A DNA stretch of 40,603 nucleotides from Pseudomonadota bacterium (lineage in GTDB: Bacteria > Myxococcota_A > Bradymonadia > Bradymonadales > GCA-2716585). The notes beneath the pieces are model-generated. The model was not told the DNA's origin. It made no database searches and worked only from the letters and a program-made list of their open reading frames with translations. The stretch is from assembly GCA_005804885.1 (NCBI GenBank), contig SYOX01000348.1:1-40603 (forward strand). Direction: 5' to 3'. This document shows positions 1-11,379 of this stretch, piece after piece. The translations under genes and the position numbers were made by a program. The stretch's first letter is position 1; each line of letters opens with the position of its first letter.

Positions 1-57
1 CGTCGTGCCGACGCCGCCCTTCTGGTTGGCGATTGCGATTATCTTGCTTGCGGACAT
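1..57 (-). CDS. parA: ParA/Soj-like chromosome-partitioning ATPase (5' end only)
   Basis: Only the first 19 codons are inside the window; the gene runs off the left edge on the minus strand. The peptide reads MSASKIIAIANQKGGVGTT, which is the classic ParA/Soj/MinD start (a short beta strand, then NQKGGVG and the deviant Walker A loop). ParA proteins bind ATP, coat DNA and move ParB-parS complexes. Usual ParA proteins have KGGVGKTT; here Thr stands where the second, phosphate-contacting Lys is expected, an oddity reported as a finding. nadC lies 72 bp upstream on the same strand, so the two may be co-transcribed. A plasmid-type ParA or another MinD-family member cannot be excluded from 19 residues. 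Confidence 0.75.
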   Translation of the reverse strand, partial: MSASKIIAIANQKGGVGTT

Positions 58-129
58 GGTTGGGCTACCGTATCGATCCCCTTTGCCATTGAGAGACCCC
101 TGAGGGTGTATCAGACCCCGAGGGGTGCT

Positions 130-987
130 TCAAGCGCCGGCCTTGAGGTTGAGCGAGATGTCGGCGGCCGTGACGCTGTGGGTCAGGGCGCCGGACGAGA
201 TCAGATCGACCCCCGCGGCGGCGAGTTCGGCGAGGCGCTCCAGGGTGATCCCGCCGGAGGCCTCCAGGAGCGCGGGGCGGCCGACGGCCAGGGCCTTGTT
301 GCGGTCGACGCAGGCGGCCATCTGGGCCGTGGTCATGTTGTCGAGCAGGATGATGTCGGCGCCGGCGGCGATGGCCTCGTCGAGCTCGGCCAGGCTGGTG
401 ACCTCGACCTCGATCTTGAGCGTGTGGGCGATCTGGGCGCGGACGCGCTCGACGGCGGCGGTGATCGATCCGGCCGCGGCGATGTGGTTGTCCTTGATCA
501 TGACGCCGGAGCCGAGGTTGAAGCGGTGGTTGCGGCCGCCGCCGACGACGACCGCCATCTTGTCCAGGGCCCGCCAGCCGGGCAGGGTCTTGCGGGTGTC
601 GACGATCGTGGTCCCGGTGCCTTCGAGCGCCTCGGCGTAGCAGCGGGTGGCGGTGGCGATGCCGCTGAGTCGCTGGAGGAAGTTCAGCGCGGTGCGCTCG
701 GCCTTGAGGATGGACGTCGTCGGCCCCGACATGGACGCCATGATCGTCCCCGGCGCGACGCGCTGGCCCTCGCTGGCCGCCCAGCGCACCTCGATCCTCG
801 GGTCGACCCTGTGCATGACCGCGTCGAAGATCTGCGCGCCGCAGAGCACCAGGGGCGACTTGGCCAGCAGCTCTCCCGAGGTGCGATCCGCGTCGGTGAA
901 GATCGCGTCGGTGGTCGCGTCGCCGGCGAGCAGATCCTCGGACAGCGCCAGATCGATCAACTGCCAGGTGTGGGGTGTGATCCACAT
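130..987 (-). CDS. nadC: Nicotinate-nucleotide pyrophosphorylase (carboxylating), quinolinate phosphoribosyltransferase
   Basis: NadC converts quinolinate and PRPP to nicotinate mononucleotide, CO2 and pyrophosphate in de novo NAD synthesis in the cytoplasm. The 285-residue product has the usual family length. Visible hallmarks are DTRKTLPGWR, the GGGRNHRFNL segment, IKDNH, the EVEV strand, LLDNM and EASGGI, in family order. The frame stays open for 42 more codons upstream, but the ATG at 987 has AAGGAGG five bases before it and begins MWITPHTWQLIDLALSEDL, where the family starts. It is followed on the same strand by the parA-like gene after 72 bp, and the DoxX-like gene diverges on the other side. 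No nadA or nadB is visible nearby. Confidence 0.95.
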   Translation of the reverse strand: MWITPHTWQLIDLALSEDLLAGDATTDAIFTDADRTSGELLAKSPLVLCGAQIFDAVMHRVDPRIEVRWAASEGQRVAPGTIMASMSGPTTSILKAERTALNFLQRLSGIATATRCYAEALEGTGTTIVDTRKTLPGWRALDKMAVVVGGGRNHRFNLGSGVMIKDNHIAAAGSITAAVERVRAQIAHTLKIEVEVTSLAELDEAIAAGADIILLDNMTTAQMAACVDRNKALAVGRPALLEASGGITLERLAELAAAGVDLISSGALTHSVTAADISLNLKAGA

Positions 988-1223
988 GATCGCCTCCTTC
1001 GGCGCCCGCTGGCCTGACCGCTGGGCCAGGACCCAGCCAGAGCGCCAGGTTCGGCCCAGTCTCAACCACCAATCGCCTCCAAGATCAAGCCCCGCGAAAA
1101 TCCGCCGGGCCATTGCGCCCTGCGGCGTCGTGCGCCAGGATCAGCCCCTGATCCTGGCCGCCCGCCCCGCCGCCTGCGGGATCCCTGGAGAGGGCGGGGG
1201 CCAGCACGGCCGAGGGGGGATCG

Positions 1224-1634
1224 ATGTCGAGGGCAAGGCGCCGGGTGCTGGTTTTCTTTGCAATCTTGTTTATCGGCGCGGGGTTGCTGCACTTCGTCGT
1301 CCCCGATGTGTATTTGAGGATGATGCCCGCCTACCTCCCCTGGCACCTGGAGCTGGTCCTGATCAGCGGGGCGTTTGAGATCCTCGGCGGCGTCGGGCTC
1401 CTGTGGCCGCCGACGCGGCGGCTGTCGGCCTGGGGCCTGCTGGCGCTCTTGCTGGCCGTCTTCCCGGCCAACGTCAACATGGCGATCCACGGCATCGGGC
1501 TGGGCGATCTGCCGCCCTCGCCCGCGCTGCTCTGGGCGCGGCTGCCGCTCCAGTTCGTCGCCATGGGCGCGCTGTGGTGGTGCGCGCTGGCCGACCCCCA
1601 GGGCAATCGAAAAGTCGACTTCGATGGTGGGTAA
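1224..1634 (+). CDS. DoxX-like small integral membrane protein
   Basis: The 136-residue protein is almost entirely hydrophobic, with about four membrane helices (roughly residues 8-25, 42-62, 69-88 and 105-125). The pattern of GLLHFVVPDVYLRMMPAYLP, then GAFEILGGVGLL, then ANVNMAIHG resembles the DoxX/DoxD-like family. Function in this family is poorly defined; some members form parts of quinone oxidoreductases. The ATG follows a GGGGGG run four bases upstream. The last dozen codons (DPQGNRKVDFDGG and stop) lie inside the left arm of the large inverted repeat at 1597-2488, so the C-terminus appears to have been supplied or replaced by repeat sequence. Divergent from nadC across a 236-bp gap in which I saw no gene. 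Confidence 0.8.
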   Translation: MSRARRRVLVFFAILFIGAGLLHFVVPDVYLRMMPAYLPWHLELVLISGAFEILGGVGLLWPPTRRLSAWGLLALLLAVFPANVNMAIHGIGLGDLPPSPALLWARLPLQFVAMGALWWCALADPQGNRKVDFDGG

Positions 1635-1689
1635 GCAACTCCCCCTCCTGTCCTCCCCCTCGTTTCACAAGGGGGACGCTCGCGGTTCG

Positions 1690-1756
1690 GGCACGTCGAG
1701 ATCGGGGAGTCGACTTCGATGACGGGCACGTTGGGATCGGCGAGTCGACTTCGTTG
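1690..1756 (-). repeat. Two inverted copies of the 35-bp GTCGACT repeat (left arm)
   Basis: GTCGACT occurs at 1709 and 1744, exactly 35 bp apart. The surrounding bases match the reverse complement of the nine-copy array at 2048-2362. Confidence 0.85.
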
Positions 1757-2047
1757 GTGCGATCTGCACGTTGGCGGTCCACCCGGGCTCGCGCCCGGGC
1801 CTACAATTTGTCCAGGGACGCCCCTGCGGGGCTGGCGAGGGGGCGTCAACCTTCAAGGGAAAGACCCTCTCAAGGGCGTGCGATGTCTGCTTCCCAATCC
1901 CCCCAACATCTCCTGTGAGTTCGACCCTGGCGACACGCCCCACGCAGGCTGACGCCCCCTGGCCAGCCCCGCCGGAGGGCGGGGCGACCCAGGACAAAAC
2001 CCAAGGCCCGGGCGCGAGCCCGGGTGGACCGTCAACGTGCAGAGTTC

Positions 2048-2362
2048 ATCAACGAAGTCGACTCCACGATCTCTCCGTGCCCGTCAACGAAGTCGACTCG
2101 ATGATCTCGACGTGACCGTCAACGAAGTCGACTCGCCGATCCCGACGTGTCCGTCATCGAAGTCGACTCGACGATCTCGACGTGTGCGTCAACGAAGTCG
2201 ACTCCCCGATCCCGACGTGTCCGACAACGGAGTCGACTCGCCGATCTCCCCTTGCCCGTCATCGAAGTCGACTCCCCGATCTCGACGTGTCCGTCATCGA
2301 AGTCGACTCGCCGATCCCTCCGTGTGCGTCATCGAAGCCGACTCGCCAATCTCGACGTGCCC
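2048..2362 (+). repeat. Nine-copy 35-bp tandem repeat array
   Basis: The core GTCGACT begins at 2057, 2092, 2127, 2162, 2197, 2232, 2267, 2302 and (as GCCGACT) 2337, so the period is exactly 35 bp with no drift. Each unit reads approximately CGTCATCGAAGTCGACTCG followed by CCGATCTCGACGTGTC. Copies differ by scattered substitutions, never by indels. The unit contains the palindrome GTCGAC, extended to AAGTCGACTT in the outermost copies of the inverted repeat. There are no unique spacers, so this is not a CRISPR array. Because 35 is not a multiple of three, an open frame here is incidental. Confidence 0.95.
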
Positions 2363-2639
2363 GAACCGCGAGCGTCCCTCCCCCTTGTGAAACGAGGGGG
2401 AGGACAGGAGGGGGAGTGAAGCCAGGGGGAGGACAGGAGGGGGAGTTGCCTTACCCGCCATCGAAGTCGACTTTGCGATTGCCCTGGGCCGACCTCCCGC
2501 AGCCCAGAGGGCGCGCCGACCCGAGAGCGCGACCCCTCCGGTTCACGCGAGGTGCCCCGATCCTGGCCCGGGCGGCAGTGGCCCGGTGGGTCTGCGCCAC
2601 CCATGGCAAGATTGTTGTCGAGGGGTGGAAAAGTGCGGC

Positions 2640-2668
2640 TTGAGAAGAACGGGCCTTGTGACTACACT
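2640..2668 (+). promoter_or_regulatory. Sigma-70-type promoter for the 2755 lipoprotein
   Basis: TTGAGA (2640-2645), a 17-bp spacer and TACACT (2663-2668) lie about 87 bp before the ATG at 2755. The same -10 hexamer and spacing recur before the 6790 gene. The stretch 2489-2639, between the inverted repeat and this promoter, shows nothing recognisable. Confidence 0.55.
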
Positions 2669-2754
2669 ACCGGGTCAGGACTCATCTCGTCGCAAGAAGG
2701 GCTTGGACCCCGGTTGGTCGCAGCCCAGGATTCGCGCTTTCTGAAGGACGCTGA

Positions 2755-3843
2755 ATGGCGAAGGTTCCCGTAAAGCCCCTCTGGATCATCCTGACGTGCG
2801 CCGCGCTGTTGGCCCTCGGGTGCGGCGACGAGCCCGCCTCTCCGATCGCCCCAGGGCTCCCCGACGCGAGCGAGCCCGAGCCCCAGCCCGAAGGCCAGCC
2901 CGAGGCGCAGCCTGAACCCGAGGCGCAGCCCGAGGGCCAGCCTGAGGGGCAACCTGAGGGGCAACCTGAGCCCGAAGTCCAGCCCGAGCCTGAAGGCCAG
3001 CCCGAGGGGCAACCCGAGCCTGAGGGGCAGCCCGAGGGCCAGCCCGAACCGGAAGGACAGCCTGAGCCAGAACCCGAGCCCGAGCCTGAGGGGCCTCTCG
3101 ACCCACGCCCAGACGTGCTCGTCGGCGGAGTCGGGCTCTTCGAGGCGAACCTGCGCGCGAACTTCTTCATCCAGATCCGGCGCGGCAATGTGGGGGCGGC
3201 CTTCATCGAACCCCAGCCCGAAGATCCACCCGGCGAGACGATCGGCGACTGCGAGCTGGTGCAGATCGACACCGCGGAAGAGCCTCAGCCCTTCGGCTAC
3301 GACGCCGGGGTGATCACGGTGTCCAACGACCTCGGCGAGCGAGGGAGCACCTCGCCAATGACGGTTGAGAGCGGATCGGTCGAGTACGTGTCGGAGGACC
3401 CGGAGGACAACGACACGCTCATGGCCCCGGGCAGCGACGTGACCGTGCGGGCGGCGGGCGGCCGGCACGTCCGGCGCTTCACGGGGACAATCACGACGCC
3501 GTCGGATCACCTGGTGATCGCGCCGGCGGCGGACTCGGCGGTGAGCCGGTCGGCGGCCACGGAGATCGTCTGGAGCCAGGAGGGCAGCGCTCTGGAGGTG
3601 CTCATCTCCATCGTGCCCCTGAACGACAACTACACGCCGCGCAATGGCCCGGGCTTGAACTGCAGGGTGTCGGCCGACTCGGGAACCTTCACCGTCCCGG
3701 TCGAGGCGATGGCGCGGCTGGCGGGGCCACGGCTGGCCTTTACGGTGATCAAGCTCGTCAACCAGGAGGTGGTCGCTGGCGACGACACCTTCGTCCTGAA
3801 CGCCACCTACGCGGCGGGCAACTTCGTCACGCTGCAGCCCTGA
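2755..3843 (+). CDS. Secreted lipoprotein with PEGQPE stalk
   Basis: The 362-residue protein starts with a lipoprotein signal (MAKVPVKPLW, hydrophobic core, lipobox LALGC near residue 22), so it should be lipid-anchored outside the cytoplasmic membrane. Residues about 38-118 are an acidic, proline-rich stalk of PEGQPE, PEAQPE and PEPE units, a common surface spacer in Bradymonadales-like bacteria. The remaining 240 residues are not recognised; they alternate hydrophobic and polar residues as beta-sandwich domains do (for example VTVRAAGGRHVRRFTGTI and LAFTVIKLVNQE). The ATG has GAAGGA nine bases upstream. It sits directly before a second PEGQPE lipoprotein, from which it is separated by two hairpins. 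Confidence 0.85.
   Translation: MAKVPVKPLWIILTCAALLALGCGDEPASPIAPGLPDASEPEPQPEGQPEAQPEPEAQPEGQPEGQPEGQPEPEVQPEPEGQPEGQPEPEGQPEGQPEPEGQPEPEPEPEPEGPLDPRPDVLVGGVGLFEANLRANFFIQIRRGNVGAAFIEPQPEDPPGETIGDCELVQIDTAEEPQPFGYDAGVITVSNDLGERGSTSPMTVESGSVEYVSEDPEDNDTLMAPGSDVTVRAAGGRHVRRFTGTITTPSDHLVIAPAADSAVSRSAATEIVWSQEGSALEVLISIVPLNDNYTPRNGPGLNCRVSADSGTFTVPVEAMARLAGPRLAFTVIKLVNQEVVAGDDTFVLNATYAAGNFVTLQP
2872..3096 (+). repeat. PEGQPE-coding degenerate repeat
   Basis: GAGGGGCAGCCC/GAAGGCCAGCCC-type units repeat in frame, giving alternating PEG, QPE and EPE blocks. Units mix codon variants (CCC/CCT, GAG/GAA, GGC/GGG), so they are old or diversified rather than freshly duplicated. Confidence 0.85.
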
Positions 3844-3905
3844 CGAGCGGCCTCGTCGCCGACAGCGGCGAGCCTCATGAGAGAGTCCCGGGGCCGCGAG
3901 CCCCG
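3842..3905 (+). terminator. Two hairpins between the PEGQPE lipoprotein genes
   Basis: GACGAG (3842-3847) pairs with CTCGTC (3852-3857) right at the stop codon, and CGGGGC (3889-3894) pairs with GCCCCG (3900-3905) around a CGCGA loop. Neither is followed by a T tract, so termination or attenuation is only a possibility. Confidence 0.3.
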
Positions 3906-3932
3906 CGGTGATAGAGCGCAAAGGTGTGGACC

Positions 3933-6617
3933 ATGAAGTACCCGATGGAGCGCGTGTCGCGGATCTTGCTGGCGGGGCTGCTCGCCGCCGCGCTGGCCGG
4001 CTGCGGAGGGCCTGGAGGCGGATCTCCGGCCCCTGAGGAGGCCCAGCCCGAGGCTCAGCCCGAAGGCCAGCCCGAAGGTCAGCCCGAGGGGACCCCTGAG
4101 GCTCAACCCGAGGGGACCCCCGAGGCCCAGCCCGAAGGGAACCCCGAGGCGCAGCCCGAGGCTCAGCCCGAAGGCCAGCCTGAAGCGCAGCCCGAAGCGC
4201 AGCCCGAAGGCCAGCCGGAGGGCGAGCCGGAGCCCTCGGCTTGCGGCAATGGGGCCTGCGATGCCGGCGAGGTGGAGGAGTGCCCGCTGGACTGCGGCAT
4301 GCCGGAGTCGCTGCAGGTGCGGTGGTCGAACATTCAAGAGGGAGATCGGGTGACCTTCGGCAAGCAGATCATCATTGAGTTCGATGATCTGGGCGTGGAC
4401 GTGCCGGAAGACTGGGTATCTCAGCAGTATTGGAGCCAGCGCTTCCCGGCCAAGGTGGTGCGCCTGGGGGCGGAGGGCGAGCGCAGCGAGATCCCGCTGC
4501 GCCAGACGTGGCTGCCCCACGATCCGAAGCGGCGCTTCCGTGCGGCGCTGATGATCGAGCCGAGGGTCAGGCCGCTGGGCGTGGGCTCGCCGCGAGGGTG
4601 GCCGAAGGCTGCGGCGATGGAGTTGGAGTTGGATCTGGGCCAGGACAGGCGCTTTCGGGTCCCCTTTCGGACCTTGCCGGTGCAGTACGACCAGTTCCTG
4701 GAGTTGTCGACGACGGTCGCGGTGCGCGACTGCCCGACCTGCTTCCCCTACCCGGTCGACGCCTTCGTGTATGTGCCGCCGGGCTACATCGACACAGAGA
4801 CGCCGGCCAACAGCAACCCGGCGATCCACCTGCCCACCAACCCGATCGGCGACGCGGTCGGCGGCAGCCCCAACCAGCAGTATCCGGTGGTGGTGTTGAT
4901 GCACACGGCCGGCGAGTACGAGAACAACCGAACGCTGGCCAACGCAGCGGGCCTGCGGATGGCGTGGGGGTTGATGGAGCCGACGATCTTCGTGCTGCCC
5001 AACGCTCGACTCAGCGACGAGGACTGCGCGCGGGAGCCGCAGATGGCGGCCCAGCGCTGCCACACGCGCTTCGTGGGCTTGTGGCGGGCCGACGAGACGA
5101 TCTTCAGCTACCGCGACTTCCTGGCCGACGATCTGAGGCCCCACCTGGCGGCGAACTGGCGGATCCGAGGCAGCGACAGCGACGGCCAGATCACGGACCC
5201 GGAGATCTTCCGGCGCTCCTTCTCGCTCTACGGGCTCTCCGCCGGCGGCTACGGGGTGCTGGTCAACGCCTTCGGGCGGCCAGACGCCTACTACGCGACG
5301 GTGTCGATCGTGCCGGGCATCCCCTCCTCCTACAACCCCTGGGCCTTGCACGGCGCCAACCTCCGGCCCTCCAATCAGGTCTGCCCCTCGCCGAACAACC
5401 ACGCCTACCCGCTGGTGCGCCACGGCTTCGGCTACCGGGATCTTTCGGGGGTCGATCAGGAGACAGACAGGCGGCGGTCGGTGCACTTCAGAGATCGGAG
5501 GGTGCCTGCGGGCGCGAGCAACTGCTACCAGGGCTTGCCGCAGGTGCAGCACGAGCTTGTGCGCGGCGGCATGTGCCTGCTGGACATCGCCTGCCTGGTT
5601 GATCCGGAGGCGCCGGCCTACGCCTCGACGGTGCGGCAGATGCAGGACGGGGGCGAGAGCCCCTACCACGGCAACATCTACTTTGACACGGCGATCTTTG
5701 ATACGGGGGGGCCGCCGTCGGCCTTCATTGATCTGGATGAGCTCCTTGATCGGGGCGGCATCCCCCACTCCTTCCGCTACGAGGATCGCGGGGCGCTCTT
5801 TCACGACTGGCACGCGGTCAGCGATCGCGGGCTGGGCTTTGAGTACATCGAGAACGGCCGTGGTCTGCCGGTGCTGCGGGGGAACTTCCCTGGCCCGGGC
5901 AGCGTCTACCCCTTCTTGAGCCGCGCGATGGAGGGTGTCGGCAACCCCGAGTTCAACAGCTGGCAGTCGAGCGAGTTCACCAGCAGCGCGCTGGACTTCG
6001 ACCGCGACGGGATCATCCACTTCCTCGACTCAGCGCGGCCGGATCTGGACGATCCGCGCGACAACTGCCCCGAGGACTACAACCCGGATCAGGACGACAA
6101 GGACGGCGACGGCCTTGGGGACATCTGCGACGCGGACGTGGACGGCGACGGGCTGAACAACGACGTCGACCTGTGCAACTGGCCCGCGCTGCCGGTGGAC
6201 CCGGCGGTGCCCGAGGGGGCCACCTTCGGCGGCTGCCAGGATGACCTGGACGGCGACGGCGTGGACGACGACACGGACTTGTGCCCGGAGGTCTTCGACC
6301 CGCTCCAGCTCGACACCGACCGCGACAACATCGGCGAGTCCTGCGATCGGGACGACGACAACGACGGCGCTCCAGACACCCAGGACAACTGCCGCACGGA
6401 CGTCAACGAGGATCAGGCCGATCTGGACGGCAACGGCTACGGCGACATCTGCGATCCGAGCTGCCTCTTGAGGCCCTTGAGCGACGGCGATCACGACGGG
6501 GTGGCCTGCATCGAGGACTGCAATGACGGCGACGCCACTGTCCACGACGGCGCCGAGGAGATCTGCGACAGCAAGGACAACAACTGCGACGGCGCCGTCG
6601 ACGAGGGTTGCCAGTAA
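3933..6617 (+). CDS. Lipoprotein esterase with PEGQPE stalk, thrombospondin type 3 and MopE-like repeats
   Basis: The 894-residue exported protein has a lipobox (LAGC near residue 23), a PEGQPE/PEAQPE stalk (about 30-95), a short Cys-rich knot (CGNGACDAGEVEECPLDCG) and then an alpha/beta-hydrolase of the putative-esterase (esterase D-like) type. Support: YPVVVLMHTAGE for the oxyanion strand, the nucleophile elbow GLSAGG (Ser about 436), and a late HDWH segment (His about 624/627) as the probable catalytic histidine. Residues about 690-850 are Asp-rich thrombospondin type 3 calcium-binding repeats (DxDGDGxxD, CPxxxNPDQxD), and the end carries a MopE-like EICDSKDNNCDGAVDEGC. I chose ATG 3933, behind AAAGG at 8 bases; GTG 3924 is an alternative. 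The substrate is unknown. Confidence 0.85.
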   Translation: MKYPMERVSRILLAGLLAAALAGCGGPGGGSPAPEEAQPEAQPEGQPEGQPEGTPEAQPEGTPEAQPEGNPEAQPEAQPEGQPEAQPEAQPEGQPEGEPEPSACGNGACDAGEVEECPLDCGMPESLQVRWSNIQEGDRVTFGKQIIIEFDDLGVDVPEDWVSQQYWSQRFPAKVVRLGAEGERSEIPLRQTWLPHDPKRRFRAALMIEPRVRPLGVGSPRGWPKAAAMELELDLGQDRRFRVPFRTLPVQYDQFLELSTTVAVRDCPTCFPYPVDAFVYVPPGYIDTETPANSNPAIHLPTNPIGDAVGGSPNQQYPVVVLMHTAGEYENNRTLANAAGLRMAWGLMEPTIFVLPNARLSDEDCAREPQMAAQRCHTRFVGLWRADETIFSYRDFLADDLRPHLAANWRIRGSDSDGQITDPEIFRRSFSLYGLSAGGYGVLVNAFGRPDAYYATVSIVPGIPSSYNPWALHGANLRPSNQVCPSPNNHAYPLVRHGFGYRDLSGVDQETDRRRSVHFRDRRVPAGASNCYQGLPQVQHELVRGGMCLLDIACLVDPEAPAYASTVRQMQDGGESPYHGNIYFDTAIFDTGGPPSAFIDLDELLDRGGIPHSFRYEDRGALFHDWHAVSDRGLGFEYIENGRGLPVLRGNFPGPGSVYPFLSRAMEGVGNPEFNSWQSSEFTSSALDFDRDGIIHFLDSARPDLDDPRDNCPEDYNPDQDDKDGDGLGDICDADVDGDGLNNDVDLCNWPALPVDPAVPEGATFGGCQDDLDGDGVDDDTDLCPEVFDPLQLDTDRDNIGESCDRDDDNDGAPDTQDNCRTDVNEDQADLDGNGYGDICDPSCLLRPLSDGDHDGVACIEDCNDGDATVHDGAEEICDSKDNNCDGAVDEGCQ
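4042..4230 (+). repeat. Second PEGQPE/PEAQPE-coding repeat
   Basis: In-frame units such as GAGGCTCAGCCC, GAAGGCCAGCCC and GAGGGGACCCCT encode PEAQPE, PEGQPE and PEGTPE. It resembles the stalk in the preceding gene, suggesting shared ancestry or exchange between the two. Confidence 0.85.
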
Positions 6618-6675
6618 GACGTCGCGGGGCGTCGGCGTCCAGCCCCTTCATCGGCAGGGAGAGGGGGATTCGGGT

Positions 6676-6704
6676 TTGCAGCGATGACGCGGGATCGCTA
6701 CACT
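6676..6704 (+). promoter_or_regulatory. Sigma-70-type promoter for the 6790 gene
   Basis: TTGCAG (6676-6681), 17 bp, TACACT (6699-6704), about 86 bp before the ATG at 6790: the same -10 hexamer, spacer and distance as the promoter at 2640-2668. Confidence 0.5.
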
Positions 6705-6789
6705 CATTTTGGATTTGTGCGGCCTGGACGATCTTCGGGCTGCGGTCAGGGCGAGGCTCCTTCCACCCTTGAAGAGTGAGAGTCACGAG

Positions 6790-10257
<3,468 letters not shown>

Positions 10258-10297
10258 GACCCCTCCCTTCTTCGACCGATCGTCGCGTCTGGCGCCG

Positions 10298-10326
10298 TTG
10301 ACACCCACCATCCAAGCGGGCAGATT
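10298..10326 (+). promoter_or_regulatory. Possible promoter of the LRR-STM4015-4014-4013 operon
   Basis: A perfect TTGACA (10298-10303) is followed at 17 bp by CAGATT (10321-10326), a weak -10. It lies in the 251-bp gap ahead of the operon. Confidence 0.4.
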
Positions 10327-10508
10327 CTCCCTCCAATCCAACCGGGAGGACCGCCCGTGTGCACCAACCCGCTCGCCCACCTGGGTTGCCCGTTGACCCC
10401 TCGTCGAGGCCTTCGCGTCGATCTCGAACTGCCAGAGCGCGGCCGCCCTCCCGAGCCTGCGGCTCAAAACCGGCTTGCGCTGGATCTTCAGAGCACGACG
10501 GCGCCCCG

Positions 10509-11342
10509 ATGAACGCCAACACCCGCCTCTCAGAGCTGCGCGGCATCCTCTACGAGCCTCCAACCCCCCAGAGCTGGGCCGCCCTCTGCGCCCACCTCGA
10601 CGCCTTCCCGCAGGTCGAGCTCGCCCTCGCCCTTGACTACGCCGAGCAGCGCCTCGACGCCTGGCCCGACGACCTGCGCACCGCGCCGCCCTCCTGGCAC
10701 CACGACCTCTTCGCCAGCCGCCCGCAACCCCGCCTGCGCCTGTGCCGCTTCCTCGACCTCGGGACCCTCGGCGGCGGCGATCAAGCCGCCCGCGTCCTGG
10801 CCTCGCACCCCGAAGCACGACACCTGCGCCGCCTCAACTTCGCCAACAACCGCCTCACCGCCCAGGGCGCCGCCCTCCTGGCCAGCAGCCCCCACCTGAC
10901 TGGCCTGACCCGCCTCGACCTGAGCCTCAACGACCTCGGCGACGATGGCGCGCAGGCCATCGCCGCCTCCCCAACCCTCCAACACCTCCACACCCTCGAG
11001 ATGCTCCGCTGCAACCTCCACACAAACGCCGCGCGCGACCTGTCCACCAGCCCACACCTCGCCGGGCTCAGGACGCTGAACTTATGGAACAACCCCCTCG
11101 GCCCCGAGGGCGCCGCCGCCCTGGCCTCCTCGACCACCCTGACCGCGCTCACCCACCTCGACCTCGGCACCTGCCTCGTCGGCGACGTCGGCGCCGCGGC
11201 CTTCGCCCATGCCAACAGGCTGAACAACCTTGAGCGCCTCAACCTCTCTCGCAATGACATCGGACCCGACACCCGCAGGCTCCTGAACGACGCCCCGACG
11301 CTGAGCCGCACCCGGATCAACCTCGCGGGCAACCGCGCTTGA
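10509..11342 (+). CDS. Leucine-rich repeat protein (ribonuclease-inhibitor type)
   Basis: The 277-residue protein has no signal peptide. Its N-terminal ~95 residues are helical and not repeated (WAALCAHLDAFPQVELALAL, then LDAWPDDLRTAPPSW). After that about six leucine-rich repeats follow, such as LTRLDLSLNDLGDDGAQAIA, LRTLNLWNNPLGPEGAAAL and LERLNLSRNDIG, with the 24-28 residue spacing and LxxLxLxxNxLGxxG signature of ribonuclease-inhibitor LRRs. Such domains bind proteins. The frame is open 50 codons further upstream, but that part is Arg/Pro-rich and the ATG at 10509 opens the folded region. STM4015, also LRR-like, begins 37 bp downstream, so this gene probably belongs to that operon as an extra LRR partner. 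Confidence 0.8.
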   Translation: MNANTRLSELRGILYEPPTPQSWAALCAHLDAFPQVELALALDYAEQRLDAWPDDLRTAPPSWHHDLFASRPQPRLRLCRFLDLGTLGGGDQAARVLASHPEARHLRRLNFANNRLTAQGAALLASSPHLTGLTRLDLSLNDLGDDGAQAIAASPTLQHLHTLEMLRCNLHTNAARDLSTSPHLAGLRTLNLWNNPLGPEGAAALASSTTLTALTHLDLGTCLVGDVGAAAFAHANRLNNLERLNLSRNDIGPDTRRLLNDAPTLSRTRINLAGNRA

Positions 11343-11379
11343 AAACCACCGCGCCCGCGCAACACCACCAGGACACCCC

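Larger units (their letters stand above)
1597..2488. repeat. Large imperfect inverted repeat without a gene
   Basis: The outer ends, CCCAGGGCAATCG at 1597-1609 and CGATTGCCCTGGG at 2476-2488, are exact reverse complements. Moving inward both arms carry, in mirrored order, a GTCGACTTCGATGG block, a C-rich/G-rich block around a GTTTCACAAG hairpin, CGGTTCGGGCACGTCGAG, 35-bp units with GTCGACT, CCACCCGGGCTCGCGCCCGGG and a TTTGTCC...GGGCGTCAACC block. The left arm spans about 1597-1851 and the right arm about 1947-2488; the roughly 95-bp centre is unpaired. The right arm is longer because its 35-bp unit is present nine times against two on the left. No credible ORF lies inside. It fills most of the gene-free 1635-2754 stretch. 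Confidence 0.9.

Noticed and set aside
988..1113. N-terminal extension of NadC
   Set aside because: The 42 extra residues are not family-like, and the strong AAGGAGG site points to the ATG at 987.
1660..1680. parS site near parA
   Set aside because: GTTTCAC occurs here, but the second half CACAAGG does not complete the 16-bp parS palindrome.
2048..2362. CRISPR array
   Set aside because: Units are contiguous 35-bp tandems with no unique spacers, and no cas genes are nearby.
2037..2643. Open frames through the 35-bp array, rich in Ser/Arg/Thr
   Set aside because: All frames stay open because the repeat lacks stops; the period is not a multiple of three and there is no ribosome site or signal.
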